From: Eurosta solidaginis
Lineage: Eukaryota > Arthropoda > Insecta > Diptera > Tephritidae
Assembly: GCF_040869045.1 (NCBI RefSeq)
Contig: NC_090319.1
Location: forward strand, 339,740,302 to 339,804,301
Direction of reading: 5' to 3'
DNA length: 64,000 nucleotides
Positions 34,152 to 46,833 of the stretch are shown one piece after another. Every line of letters begins with the position of its first letter. The first letter of the stretch is position 1. The notes beneath the pieces were generated by a model. The model saw only the letters and a list, made by a program, of their open reading frames with translations. It did not search any database and had not been told where the DNA came from. Position numbers and translations under genes: made by a program.

Positions 34152-35302
34152 ATCTTACACCCGTTTTATGAAAGTTAACTGAATGAAGCCCGTTGTACCA
34201 AAACAAGAACCATAATGCGAAAAATGTTTATATTCATCTTACATCTTTCAATCTAGAAATGTTTTCATCTTTTTATTTCGAGGTGTTCCCGTGATTTTAT
34301 TAAGGTACTGATAGAAAATTTAAGTGGGGAGATATTTCAACCATTTTTTTAGAGGGTGGCACAAAAAACGTGGATTTAGCGATGTCGGCAACATTGGAAA
34401 TAATAGCAAACGATAAAGGCTGGATGTTGTTCCCTGATACAGCCGCTAGAACACAAGAACAATGCTTACGAACTTCCATACTCCCTCAATATTTTGACAA
34501 TAGAATCAAACTTCCAATTTTACACGACAGGGTACCGTGCAACATACCTTAACCATCCGATCGGGGCCGATATATATATGTGATATGGCCGACTATTATA
34601 GATATAGAACAAAAAATTAGATTGAAATTTTTTTAATCTCTCTATCAGGTAATCATATCCCTTTCACTAATATGGTGATTATGCACTCCGATATAAATTT
34701 AAAAAAAAATTTACAGAAACGAATTTTATGCTCTATTTGAATAAACATGCATCCTATCGGTTTTTGTGGGTTTGTGCCTTTCACGATCAGCTGTTTTAGG
34801 TTAGTTCAATGAGGCGATACATTTTTACAGCTTTTTATTTTTTGACAATCAGAATTGCGCAATATAACCATGTTATTGAAAATTGTGTCCATTCACGAGG
34901 GAAAATGGACTTTTCGAGACCTTATTAGGGCCACAAAAATTGGACAAATCGTCTAACTGGTGTACAAAAATGTGATCACAGTCATTATACGATAATAAGA
35001 AAATCAGTGGTAAGTAAAACGGCTCGCTTTTATCACTGTAAGACCTGATCCATTCACCGGTTTATCTGTCAGCCTTTCGGTTCAAAGTGTCATAACCACA
35101 GGGTTTTTGTGCAATAATTTTTATTTGAAGTAATGGGTTGTAACTTCTTCTGGCTAAAAACGGGTGTGTAATAGACATGTAACCACGCCCACTTTTTTCT
35201 TTCTTTCGCTGATTTTAACTTCTGTAACGGTAAAAGCAGTCATACATATAGTCATCATCACCTATATTATTATTATCATTAAAATAAGGTTTATCTAATT
35301 TT
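34152..35302 (+). repeat. 1151-bp tandem duplication, copy 2
   Basis: Same sequence as 33001-34151, offset by exactly 1151 bp. The unknown 60-codon frame recurs at 34370-34552. No target duplication or terminal repeats, so it looks like local segmental duplication rather than transposition. Confidence 0.93.
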
Positions 35303-36029
35303 CCTTCCGTGTTTTATATATTCTTCTTATTTCTCAATTTTTATATTTTTGTTTTCGTTAGCTAAATTATTGTCTGATTGCGTTCACATCAACTAAGCCA
35401 TAAAAATATTGACCTGTCCTAACAGCAAGGTCGTAGCTTATAAGTTTTTGAATAAGAAAGTAGCTCAGAAATTGTGGTACAAAAATCGTACATCAAGCAC
35501 CCTAATTATGGTTGGACGTGTCCCAGTAGAAAAGAGAAGCAGGAAGGGGCACTTTGCACAGAACCGTTGGAAAGATGAAGCCCAATAAAGTGAAGAAGTG
35601 AAAATTCGTAATGTTCGATTTTATTTTTAAATAAAATAATATGAAGTAGTATCTGATTGTGGTCATAGTAACTCTACTATATCAACATCAACTCACCATA
35701 GTAGAGTGATTTTAATCTCGAAATTGTTTAATAAAAAGTGTCAGAAGTTCTGTTAAAAAGGTCGTGCCTTAGTTATTTTGTTTTGTTGATTTTCCGACAG
35801 GGTGGATAAATGATGTATATTGGAACGATTTTCGGTCATCCTCGTCAAATTTGGTTTCGAGACAAACCGGTTTCGGCGTTGTGCCATCATCTGTGTCGAT
35901 TGTAGTTCTGATATGTTGCTGTCGTTTGTCCTGTATTTATAGTTCGTAGGTACATCATCAGGTATTTACAAAATTGATGCTTGTGTATATTTAGCTATGT
36001 GTATATGCTGTGTGCTCATTCAGAACACA
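35303..36029. other. Spacer with hammerhead-like motif
   Basis: Contains the minus-strand motif described under 35866-35893. A small inverted repeat, 'agtaactctactat' and 'catagtagagt', lies near 35668-35710. A plus-strand run reading VGRVPVEKRSRKGHF near 35510-35555 is unassigned. Confidence 0.4.
35866..35893 (-). ncRNA. Hammerhead-like core (probably inactive)
   Basis: The minus strand reads CAGATGATGGC, a short loop, then GCCGAAACC. The order resembles the hammerhead ribozyme core (CTGATGA, stem II, GAAAC), as found in some Penelope-like and other retroelements. However, the conserved T of CTGATGA is A here, and there is an extra base before stem II. Probably a conserved transposon motif, not a working ribozyme. 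Confidence 0.3.
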
Positions 36030-36614
36030 GTGTGGTTTTTACTGATCGATTTATATGGCTGATTGAGGCAGGTAAGAGTCCGCAATTTTAATCGGTTGAC
36101 CTTCTTTGTGGGTTTGTTGTTTTCGTGCGTTAATTGTTTTGTGTTTATTTGTTGTTGTGTGTATGTGCCTTAGGTTGTTGTTGTTGTATTAACGATAAAT
36201 ACCGAAGGTTTTGGTGAGACCCGAGTGTGGTTTTTACTGATCGATTTATGGGGCTGACTGAGGCGGGTAAAAGTCCGTAACTTTGGTCGGTTGATCTTCT
36301 TTGTGGGCTTGTTGTTTTGGTGCGTTAATTGTTTTGTGTTTATTTGTTGTTTTGTGTTTGTGCTTTAGGTTGTTGTTGTTGTATTAACGATAATTACCGA
36401 AGGTTTAGGGGAGAACCGAGTGTGGTTTTTACTGATCGATTTATTTGGCTGACTGAGTCAGGTAAAAGTCCGTAACTTTAAGCGGTTGACCTTCTTAGTG
36501 GGTTTTTTGTTTTGGTGCGTTAATTGTTTTGTGTTTATTTGTTGTTGTGTGTTTGTGCCTTAGGTTGTTGTTAAGGTATTAACGATAATTACCGAAGGTT
36601 TTGGGGAGTGTTAC
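36030..36614 (+). repeat. 195-bp tandem repeat, three units
   Basis: 'gtgtggtttttactgatcga' starts at 36030, 36225 and 36420. Each unit ends with 'gttgttgttgtattaacga' and 'taccgaaggtt'. The units differ by a few percent. Confidence 0.92.
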
Positions 36615-36725
36615 CGATGTTGATGGCCCTTTTCCGGTTATAGATCATGTACGTTCCGGTAACAAGCACCATTAAGGTACTAGCTCGGTACCATCTCGAA
36701 AATTATTTATATGATCATATTAAAC
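36615..36725 (-). repeat. Dispersed repeat with CAA-rich tail, copy 1
   Basis: In reverse this reads 'cgagatggtaccgagctag', 'accttaatggtgctt', 'ttaccggaacgtac' and 'ccggaaaagg'. It matches 55960-56125 on the plus strand, where it ends in (CAA)n. The GTTGTT runs inside the adjacent 195-bp units are probably copies of that tail. Confidence 0.72.
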
Positions 36726-38259
36726 CTTCTCAGCCAACCACGGAATCTTTCACACTGTAAAGCTTTGTATTGCGCTTATCGACCCTTGAATCCCACGTAT
36801 CTCAGGTTGATGGTGAAAATAACAAATAGATATACTTTTCGTGTGACTAATGGTACACCCTAATGTGTATAAATGTATGTATACAAATTTATCGCGCATT
36901 ACTTATATAGCCTTACGTGAGTTTAAACATTTTGCATGGTACATATGTATTTACGTACATATGTGTACATGTTGGGAGTTGCTGCTTGTTGTTTACATAA
37001 CAACAACCTTAATTTGGCAATACCCGCTTTCAATTATCTTATAAATATGAAAATATCCACATATTCGAAAAGTATAAACGAAGAAAACGAAAAAACGACT
37101 ACCAAACGCTTCAAGGTGTATGTATGTGTGCCAACGCACAGGAAGCAAATCCATTTTTATTAAAAAATATTGCAGTAAAAGGGCAGGAAGGAAAAGATAA
37201 TGAGAGAAAAAAATAAGTGATTGACGAATGCAAGTACATACATACATATCCCTGAAAAAAAATTTTACGATTAGCCCGTAAAGATAGTGGCCTCCGATTG
37301 ATCTCTTTTGTCTACATTGGGACATAATTGAACCACTCTGGTCCATTTTGGTCCAGTTGGGATTAGTCAGTTTGAAATATATGTAGCCCATTTTAAGAAA
37401 CATTAAAAAAGGCAACAAACTTATATATTCCATTTTCGTAGACCAATACCTTTGGATATGAGTTGGCGACTAAATATTTTTTTACTTACATTTATTTAAC
37501 AATCTTTTGCACGAACACTTTTTAAACGAAAAGGGCCTAGTCGTCATTCGTTCCCATATGGGTCCCATTGTTCCCGTTCTGATAAAAACAAAGGAAACAA
37601 TTAAACGCATACAAAGAGATCAAAACTGGCATAAGTCGCATACTCATTTGCGACTCATTCCGGATTCATCTTAGACTTATCGCATTTTTTTCCAGGATAG
37701 TTGTGGACATAAGTGTAATGGGAAGGGAAAAACTAAGCCAAATGTGTTGTGTACACTTCAGATCAATCAAAAATCAAAATTATATATCATACGAACTAAA
37801 CCAATGCTAATGCAAGAAGCGGTTATCCGCTTAAGTGGACGTTCCTCTGCAAATATGTAAACATATTCACACATACATTTTCAATTCTTATCGAATATGG
37901 TATATTGGCAGGAGGCAAAGCTGAACATTCGTTAGTTCCGAAAAGAAAATTTAAGTAAGGTCTATGTGATAAAACAAAGAAAATTTAGGAAAAGAAAACC
38001 GCTGTCTTCAACTGAGTCGATGACCATATAAATAACTTTCAGGATTACTTATGAGTAACAAATAATCTACTTGAAATTCTTAACAGTATGTTGTCAGTCT
38101 TAGACCTCGCATTTATTGTATGGGATCTAAATTATATCTCTTCCATACTTCACCTTTCTCTCTCACCACTCCTCTCATCCATCCTCCCTCTACTAATGCT
38201 TCTTTATTCTATACCTTTTTCCACTCTCACTCCAATCCACTCTCCCGCGGTCTACTCGG
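36726..38259. other. Spacer, no gene recognised
   Basis: AT-rich with ACAT microsatellites (36880-36970 and 37230-37250). The 146-codon minus-strand frame at 36993-37433 is hydrophobic and low-complexity; I see no family signature and do not call it a gene. Confidence 0.4.
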
Positions 38260-38830
38260 GTACCAGATTACTCGTATACCCGGGCATTACCTGCGTACAC
38301 CATTACCATTTCAAGAAGAAATATGAATACCATATTTCATCACCATACATCTAACCGTTCTCGAGATATCAATACCGAAAGTAGATGGATAGCTTTTAGA
38401 GCTACAACAAAAACAGCTGCCAAGCCCATTTTAACATCGTAACTTTATAATGTACGGAGACATAACGTTAGTTGTGTCTGAAAACTCGAGTTCTTCGAGT
38501 TTTTATAAAAAATGGGCGTGGTCATCTTCCGATTTTCGTCATTTCATGAAGAGGAGATCAACTTTAAACCAAAAAGGCGCATACCGACTTTCATCACTGT
38601 AACTTCAACCGTTTTCAAGATATAGCTACCGTAGACCGTTCAAAGCCTCTCTTAATAAGTTAAAGTTGCTACGCTCATTTTTTAAATTTTGTGAGCCAAT
38701 GTGCAAAATTTGAAGAGAATAGCTCTATTTGTTATTGAAATGTCAAAGAATTATATTTATAGAAATTATATATAAAGGGTAATACCCAGGTAGCAGCCGG
38801 GCATTATCAGCTCTACTTTGCATAGTGCTC
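38260..38830 (-). mobile_element. Possible diverged HINE-like element
   Basis: Contains 'aaaatgggcgtggtcatc', ATP-independent spacing of 'gttttcaagatatagctacc' and 'ttctcgagatatcaatacc' phrases, and 'cgggcattatcagctc' near the right, all in HINE style. The ends 'tacccgggcattacctgcg' and 'taatacccaggtagcagccgg' look like inverted subterminal repeats (TACCCRGG). Boundaries are uncertain. Confidence 0.4.
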
Positions 38831-39365
38831 CTCCTTAGCCATATATTTGAACTTTTCTCAAATTAGGCATTCATCACTTGTGAAAAATGTTATACCTTAG
38901 TCCACTCAGCTAATCGGTTTGATTATTCCGGTGTAGGAGCTTCTGTGTATTTGGGCTTAATAGTAAAAAACAAGTAAGGAAGGTTAAGTTCGGGTGTAAC
39001 CCAACATTACATACTCAGTTGAGAGCTATGGTGACAACATAAGCGAAAATAACCATATAGGAAAATGAACCGAGGGAAAGCCTGGAATGTGTTTGTATGA
39101 CATGTCTATCAAATGAAAGGTATTAAAGAGTATTTTATGAGGGAGTGGGCGATAGTTCTATAGGTGGACGCCATTTAGGGATATCGCCATAAAGGTGGAT
39201 CAGGGTTGACTCTAGAATTTGTTTGTACGATATGAGTACCTATCAAATGAAAGGTGTTAATGAGTATTTTAAGAGGGAGTGGGCCTTAGTTCTATAGGTG
39301 GAGGACGCCTTTTCGAGATATCGTCATAAATGTGGACCAAGGGTGATTCTAGAACGTGTTTGTAC

Positions 39366-42057
39366 TAGAGATATACGCCGCCGATAAACGCCGCCGATAA
39401 ACGCCGCCGCCGCCGCCGATTAGGGTCGTTTTTCGCACGCCGCCGCCGAATGTCAAAAATAACGGCGCGGCGGCGGCGGCGGCGGCGTTCGATGCGTTAT
39501 ATATTTTCTCCTCGTTTAAGACTGTTTAGGCCATTTATTGTTCATGTCGAAAATTGGCCGGATATAGTCGAAAGTGGTATCAACGGATGCGCATCACTGC
39601 CAGTTATAAGAAACTAATTGCGAAATTTAACTCTTTCTAACTGTTCAAAAGTTATTTAAAAAAAAACAAACGTTTTCGATGTCAGCTTAATACGGACTTT
39701 GCATCACAATCCACCAAGTTATTAAAACAAAACACTAATAGAAAGTTTACATAATAAATTTATATGCTCACTTTGCATATTTTTTTCAAAAAATTAATAC
39801 AACAAGAACAAAGCGAACATGTTTTCAAATTGTCTTCAAGTTGTTAAAAACAGCAAATTAACCAAAAAAGGTGCCGATTTAAAAAAAATGTATATTGCTA
39901 TTGGCTGAAAGAATAAGCGAAATCAGTGACGCAAAATCCTCTAGTAGGTTTTAGGGGCATACACACTCCTTTGAAATGATTCTTACCTCATACTTAAGTT
40001 GAGGATATATGTACGTAGAAGGGTTTGAAAAATCACTTGGGTTTACATTCAAACATCTGTTGTCTATTTGCGAAACTATACAATAGGGTCTGAAATGTTA
40101 ATTTTGATTTTCACACTTAATCCTCCAACACCCAAATCTCCCGATTTGAGATTTCCTAAAGTTGGCGGCCCTGTCCAAAACTAGTCCCTTGGAGTGAATC
40201 ACATTGATTATAGTCTATCAACCAAGTTTAAATATCACTTACACGTTACGGCTCCTTTTACAAATCTGAATAGGCTTTGTCCTTCGCAAGAACACTCAAA
40301 GTGGTGAAGGAAAAGCTACCCAAGACAGTCGATCTAAGGACCGTGTGTTCTACTACCGTAACGTAGTGGACAGTCGAACTAGTTTGAAAACTGAGGCTAC
40401 GCGGTCATCCATAATGAGCTCTTATATCATAAGGCCGGAAAACAGAAGTTAACATCTTTCAACTTAAAATCGGTCGACTTTCATTCTAAAATATCGTTTT
40501 GATTTAACGAAGACTATTGAAATCAATGTTGTGAACACAAACGTCTGCAAACTTTGGTCTACATTTTAAAAATTTTATTCAGGGTCCTTGTAAAATTTTA
40601 ATTATATAGATGCGCCGAAGATTATACGATTTTCACCCATTACGCAATGACATCCACTTAGACTGCTTATGATTTCGAGGGCGGGATCTTTGGCTGAATA
40701 GTCACTCCCTCAAAGCACCGACACATAAGCACTTTTTCATATAGACGAGTTTAACACATGCTTATGCATTATGAGTAGATTGCACGTATTTTTATGGAGA
40801 ACGGTAGAATGAGCGACACTGTCGCCATCTGATATTGAAAAGTAGCCATCTCCCAAATTTTGTTACAAGCAAAGCATAAGAAGAAGAATGTGACATTTGT
40901 TTTGGTTAAGGGTGTTGACACACTTTGCAAGTGAAATTAAGTTTGCCACTGGTTGGTAAATTTTCTAACATTTTTCGCATTTGAAAACTGCAATATAACA
41001 ATCGAATACGATACAAAATATGTTATCAAGTATTTTTGTTGTATAAGGAGAATGTTTACAACAGTGCTCGGCGAAATGTTGTATTTGAATGGGCAAGGCG
41101 TAATAAACTTCAATTGCTAAGTCTGAAGTTCCTTCATATTTACAAACGCAACATATTGGTTGACTGTGGCGATGTTATTGGAATGCATAAGCTTGTGTTA
41201 AACGCATCTATATGAAAAATGTCATTGTACCACGGCCTTAACGTTTCAACGTGTTTCTCTGGTGTAGCTCGGCAGCATAGCGCGACAAAAGCATCCGTTG
41301 GAAAGTCTTTGGAGCTACACCTAGAGCTTCTAGGAAAGTGACATCAACGAAGGTATGAGTTCGAAGTCGCAGCCTATAGCTTCTGTGCTGGTATATGGTG
41401 TGAGGGTCAGGAGGTGTGGTCGGTGGTGGTCGGACTGGTGGTCGGGATTGCTACTGTTCGCACATCGGGAATAGCTCTTAAAAACAGCCGAAACAACTGG
41501 AGGCGCCCTGTACCACGAGAGTCATGAGTATTTAAAGACCATTAATAGCAACCGTAAGTCACCTTTGCGCGTGGCCGCCAAGGAACCACAAATGATTTAA
41601 AGGAATTGTGTTCGCGACGATTAGTAGGAGTTAATCCCAGGTGAAACTACGCTTTGCACGAGATATGCAGACAAAAGTGTGACTATTTTATGTATCTCTA
41701 TTTCTTTTCAGCAGACGCAGCAGTACCAATTCCAAAGACCGGGGTTAGGTTCGAAGCCTCTCTGGAGTAAGCGAACGAGGGACAATCCCTCAGCAAAGAG
41801 CTACTCCTGAAAATTTTTGAACGGTCTGCGAGATCTTGAGGCAAAAACCCCGGATCTTTCCGAAACGGCCAACACGTTGATTTCCTTAAATACATACAAA
41901 CAAAACCTTTCCTAAATATTATTTTTTTAAATAGAAAAATCAAGCTTTTTAAAGTAAGAACACCGGCGTAGGCCGGCGTGCCGCCCACACCGCCGCCGCC
42001 GGTATATAATAGAGCCTACGGCGCCGCCGCCGATAAGGTGATCGGCGTAAACCTCTA
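39366..42057. mobile_element. hAT-like element with CCG-rich ends, 2692 bp
   Basis: The left terminus is TAGAGATATACGCCGCCGAT; the right terminus in reverse is TAGAGGTTTACGCCGATC. It is flanked by the perfect 8-bp duplication GTTTGTAC (39358-39365 and 42058-42065). Just inside each end are GCCGCC arrays (39376-39490 and 41960-42035). I found no frame with transposase motifs in between, so it appears to be non-autonomous. The TAGAG start and 8-bp duplication place it in hAT. Confidence 0.88.
39376..39490. repeat. CCG/CGG microsatellite at the left hAT end
   Basis: GCCGCCGAT units, then GCCGCCGCCGCC, then on the other strand GGCGGCGGCGGC. The two halves are inverted and could fold into a strong GC hairpin, unlike the AT-rich surroundings. 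Confidence 0.88.
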
Positions 42058-43455
42058 GTTTGTACGATATGGGTATCACATTAAAGGTATTAATGAGGCT
42101 TTTAAAAGGCAGTGGTGGTAGTTGTATATGTGAAGGCGCTTTACAGATATCGACCAAAATGTGGACCAGGGTGACCCAGAACATCATCTGTTGGATACCG
42201 CTAATTTATTTATATATGTAATACCTGCCAAGATTTTAAGGGTTTTTTATTTCGCCCTGCATAAATTTTTCATTTTATTCTACTTAATATGGTAGGTGTC
42301 ACACCCATTTTACAAAGTTTTTTCTAAAGTTATATTTTGCGTCAATAAACCAATCCAATTACCATGTTTCAACCCTTTTTTCATTTTTCGTAATTTTCGA
42401 TATCGAAAAAGTGGGCGTGATTATAGTCGGATTTCGTCCATTTTTTATACCAAGATAAAGTGAGTTCTGATAAGTGCCTGAACTGAGTTTAGTAAAGATA
42501 TATCGATTTTTGCTCAAGTTATCGTGTTAATGGCCGAGCGGAAGGACAGACGGTCGACTGTGTATAAAAACTGGGCGTGGCTTCAACCGATTTCGTCCTT
42601 TTTCACAGAAATAAGTTATCGTCCGATAATCTAAGCCCCTACCAAATTTCACAAGGATTGGTAAATGTTTGTTCGACTTATGGAATTAAAAGTATCCTAG
42701 ACAAATTAAATGAAAAAGGGCGGAGCCACGCCCATTTTGAAATGTTCTTTTATTTTTGTATTTTGTTGCACCATATCATTACTGGAGTTGAATGTTGACA
42801 TAATTTACTTATATACTGTAAAGATATTAAATTTTTTGTAAAAATTTCACTTAAAAAATTTTTTTTTTAAAAGTTGGCGTGGTCGTTCTCTGATTTTGCT
42901 AATTTTTATTAAGCATAGATATAGTAATAGGAGTAACGTTGCGCCAAATTTCATCATGATATCTTCAACGACTGCCAAATTACAGCTTGCAAAATTTTAA
43001 ACTACCTTCTTTTAAAAGTGGGCGGTGCCACGCCCATTGTCCAAAACTTTACTAATTTTCTATTCTGCGTCATAATTTCAACTCACCTACAAGTTTCATC
43101 GCTTTATCCGTCTTTGGTAATGAATTATCGCACTTTAACGGTTTTTCGAAATTTTCGATATCGAAAAAGTGGGCGTGGTTATAGTCCGATATTGTTCATT
43201 TTAAATAGCGATCTGAGATGAGTGCTCAGGAACCTACGTACCAAATTTCATCAAGATACCTCAAAATTTACTCAAGTTATCGTGTTAAAGGACAGACAGA
43301 CGGACGGACATCGCTCAATCAAATTTTTTTTCGATCCTGATGATTTTGATATATGGAAGTCTATATCTATCTCGATTTCTTTATACCTGTACAAGCAACC
43401 GTTATCCAATCAAAGTTAATATACTCTGTGAGCTCTGCTCAACTGGGTATAAAAA

Positions 43456-44165
43456 TTTGTTGCTACCCTGGGTCTATGTTTTGGTCAATGACTGTGGAAC
43501 CAGGTAAGATGCCCAAAAGAAAGTTATCTTAGATTTTAAGTTAGACGTCATGTGATAGAATGGTGAAAGTTTCTTGATAAGCTATTACCAATACCAATTA
43601 CCAAAGACACCCCTAGTACCGTGCGTTTGATAGGCATATTTTACAAATGAATTTTACGATTGCCCCTCTTCATATTTTGTGTGAAATCTTCGAAATAATT
43701 TGAGATATTGAAATAGATCTCACATCACAATGTAGTACTCATTTCTACCTTTCGTTAGACACCCATGTTGGAAAAACTAATTTTGGGTCACATTTGGGTC
43801 AATAACTCTGGAACCAGATAAGATATCCTGATGAAATATGTTTTATATTTTAGGATAGACATCTATTAATATAATAGTGAAGGCTTCATTCAATTCAATG
43901 GAGTAGGTTTTGTGTGTGGTGGGCATAATGGTAAAAAAACAACATTTTTGGTCACCCTGGGTCCACATTTTGGCCAACAACTCGGGAACTGGGTGAGATA
44001 TCCAAATGAAGGTTATCCCAAGTTTTAAGTTAGACGTCATGTGATAGAATGGTGAAGTTTCATGCACTTCTAACCAGTAGTTTTTACGTGATGGCCGGAA
44101 AATTATACAGACAGACAAAAATTCTATAAATTGTAGATTTCGGCTCCGTTGGTCCAATAAAAACC
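43456..44165 (+). repeat. Three dispersed copies of a 'ggtcaataactcgggaacc' module
   Basis: Modules start near 43482, 43797 and 43971. Each holds 'tggaaccaggtaagat' and a later 'ttttaagttagacgtcatg' or close variant. They lie directly right of HINE C and may belong to another Helentron-like family into which it inserted. Confidence 0.6.
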
Positions 44166-45790
44166 TCTCCTCTCAGCTTTTCTTGAATATTTTCAATGTA
44201 CAGATATCAACCTGTTACAATTTTATTATATGTAGAGAGTTTAGGATATTTCAAAAAAATTTTAAGCAATCTTTATGCCTTTTTGTATAACAACTGTAAA
44301 CGGTCAAAAATTAGCGCACAAAAGTTTACTAGGCAACTCTGTCTAGTGAGAGAGCTATGAGCTGTCACGTTCTTACGGAAAAATCAAAATTGTTTTGATT
44401 TCTACGTTCCGGGCTACGTACGTACGGGCGTTGCACGTCGGTGAGTTTTCGTTTACATTGCACACTGATAAGTTAGGTCGTGTCAGCTGACACGTTTTTG
44501 GCACCTACGTTCGTGAGTAACTGCCGCTGAACGCAAAAGGAATTCAAAAACTTACGTTTTGCTGACGTTGGCAATTACCATTGTGGATAAAATAATCTTA
44601 TCCGTCAACTGCCTGACAGGATTGTCAATATGGCTACTTCTTAGCATTTTGGCATCGATTTGACTGGGTGTTCAATATAGCGGCGCATGGGGTCACCTAT
44701 CTTCAGCGGTCTATAGAAAGAGATACAGAATGAGACAGCGATAGACAATCAAAAATCAGGTGATCCATTCTATTTGTAATTTTTACGTCTACGCAAAAGT
44801 TATCACACTTATTTTATCCACAATGTCAATTACTTTCCTTGCAGTCTTCAAATTTTGCTCGCCTTTATTCTATTTTTATTTGTTTGGTATTCAAATAAAA
44901 AAATATTTTCTTTTTAAACGAAAACATTTGTTTACCAAAAAATTAAATATGAGTCAAGGCGAATCCATACAAAGGGGCGGCAAAGCGAATGCAACCAATT
45001 CGCCGTGCGGAAGAACGTCAAGTCAAAAGAAAATTTTAATTGATTTCGATTAACTGACATATTAAAGTACAAGGCGCTGTATGGAAAATATTCAAAAAGA
45101 AGCAATCAGCTGTTGGGATAAAGACACCTGGTACTGAATTCGCCTTTAAATGAGTTTTCCTTTTTCATTTATTGTGGTAGGAAAACTTACAACGTGCGTT
45201 CTTTCAAAACGACGCCAGCGCCAAAACGACGCAAAAGTCGAATGTTTGCGGGCCTTTACTTTTTTGCTTATTAGATACCATTTGTTATGCAATATTTTTT
45301 TTTTTTTTTTCGAAAACTATGAGCCGAAATCTAATAAACTTACCCGCAGGGAATCGTTCTAGTTCCGAATTAGCGCAAAATATTTCATCAAGAGGCGGTA
45401 TTGATTCTAACTCTGTCCCCTCGCAGTTCTTTAAACTGTCACTTTTAACATTGTGATGTCCCACGAAAAGGCACCTATTATGAAAGTGTAGATTTGCATC
45501 ACTGCCTCCCATTTCTTCAGCAGTACTTTTTCGGGGAAAATAATAATATATTACGAATAATCTTTTGTTCATTTTAAAGTAAATCTCCCCAAAAGAGAGC
45601 ATTTTTGGTTATATCTTTAAAAACTCCAAATAAAATAACGTTTCTAAGATCGCTACTTAATTTTTTTCTTATCTGAGATATTTTGGTTTGAGCTGTTTCA
45701 CACAATTATAGTTTGCGTGATTCTTTAACCAGTTAGTAGTTGATTAATTGTAGTTACATAGAAATGAGTTACTTTCCGGAAACCCCTTAA
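44166..45790. other. Spacer, no gene recognised; one 16-bp perfect palindrome
   Basis: CGTGTCAGCTGACACG at 44479-44494 is a perfect palindrome. A plus-strand frame at 44760-45053 ends MSQGESIQRGGKANATNSPC and beyond; it has no known signature. The DNA around 44400-44600 is less AT-rich than its surroundings and may be an old element. Confidence 0.4.
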
Positions 45791-45797
45791 ATACTTA

Positions 45798-45962
45798 TGC
45801 CCGGTTTTTCAGTGCCAGTTTAAACTCTAGTTAAAGTTGACTAGAGTTTAACCTTGCCACTTTATTCGATAACATAAAAGTTTGCTGCTCATCTCAGCTT
45901 AAGCGGCCGAAGTAGCAAGGTTAAACTCTAGTCAACCTTGACTGAAGTAAAAATACGCCCAG
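45798..45962. mobile_element. Small foldback MITE-like element
   Basis: A perfect 22-bp inverted repeat (45836-45857 and 45914-45935, GTTGACTAGAGTTTAACC with extension) lies within longer imperfect arms beginning 'gcccggtttttcagt' and ending 'actgaagtaaaaatacgccc'. No target duplication resolved. Confidence 0.6.
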
Positions 45963-46348
45963 GTCAACTAATAGATACTTTTTTTGCAGGATTGACGCAG
46001 GTATATTGTGCACATGAAAGAAAGTTTAATTCTTATATTTATTCCTAGACGGACTCTTCCTATTTGCAAGCACTGCTTGGAAGTACCAAACATTGATCTC
46101 CTCGACGTCCCTGCCGTTAAAGTATGCAAAAGCAAATAAATTAATTACTTGTTCAGCATAAACTAATTTATTTATTTTTCAAAAAACTCGCTAAGTTTAA
46201 TCAGCTGTTTTCCTAATTGGAACAATAATGGAAAATTTCAGTGAAGTTTAGTTAGAACAACTCGCACACGGCCTTAGTTAAACAAATAACAACTCAAAAC
46301 ATGTCGGAGACGATAGATTTAGTTAAAAAAATTGTATGTATATATAAC

Positions 46349-46460
46349 TAAAATACCTCCAAAGAGATTTTCGGCAGAGCTTCTCTGCCAAAACTTTTTT
46401 AATTGACAAAATTAGTCTCTAAATTTTAAGGTAGCTTTGCAGGATCTTTGGCGATTCGAC
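46349..46460 (-). mobile_element. SINE fragment
   Basis: 'aaatacctccaaagagattt', 'agagcttctctgcc' and 'aaggtagctttgcaggatc' match parts of the reverse SINE body and head, with the centre deleted. Confidence 0.6.
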
Positions 46461-46499
46461 TAAGGCATTTTGTTTTTGTTTATTGTTTCAAAACTCAAA

Positions 46500-46735
46500 G
46501 GTTTAAGGGGATTTACGAGTCCGGTATGCTCCGGTGCTAGCACACTTACTCACCTTGTTTATAAGTTCTGCAAAAGGCGCTCTAGAGAACAGTTCATATA
46601 TCCCCCACTCCGCTGGAAGCACCAGGTGGAAAACGATTTAAACTCCCTTTGTGGGACCAATTGGCGCCAGTTGGCAGAGGGAAGGAGCGACTGGAGCGCC
46701 TTGTTAGACGACCATAACCGCTTAAACGGTTAAGC
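46500..46735 (+). pseudogene. LINE C-terminal fragment (RTE-like)
   Basis: The frame reads PPLRWKHQVENDLNSLCGTN then WRQLAEGRSDWSALLDDHNR, ending at the stop in 'ggttaagcgccaattcg'. It is the same C-terminal type as 16117-16407 (RW--QV--DL--L-G-NWRQLA--R--W--LL), in better condition. Everything upstream is absent. Confidence 0.75.
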
Positions 46736-46833
46736 GCCAATTCGAGACAACAAGATATATGCGAACAGAGTTTAACAAAATTAGTTCGTCTTGCTGCTTA
46801 CACCTATGGCCTGGTAGTGCACTTATGTAATTT

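Larger units (their letters stand above)
38971..43452 (-). mobile_element. HINE C, split by a hAT element
   Basis: Starts CAAGTAAGGAAGG, with hairpin-type DNA GTTCGGGTGTAACCCAAC (one mismatch) and ATACTCAGTTGAG. It ends CTCAACTGGGTATAA. It has three 128-bp type units, the hAT insertion falling between the second and third. Removing 39366-42057 and one duplication restores 'gtttgtacgatatgggtatc'. The HINE itself is therefore about 1.8 kb, like E and D. Confidence 0.87.

Noticed and set aside
36993..37433. A 146-codon minus-strand frame
   Set aside because: Hydrophobic, low-complexity translation of AT-rich DNA, with no family signature and an overlapping frame on the other strand.
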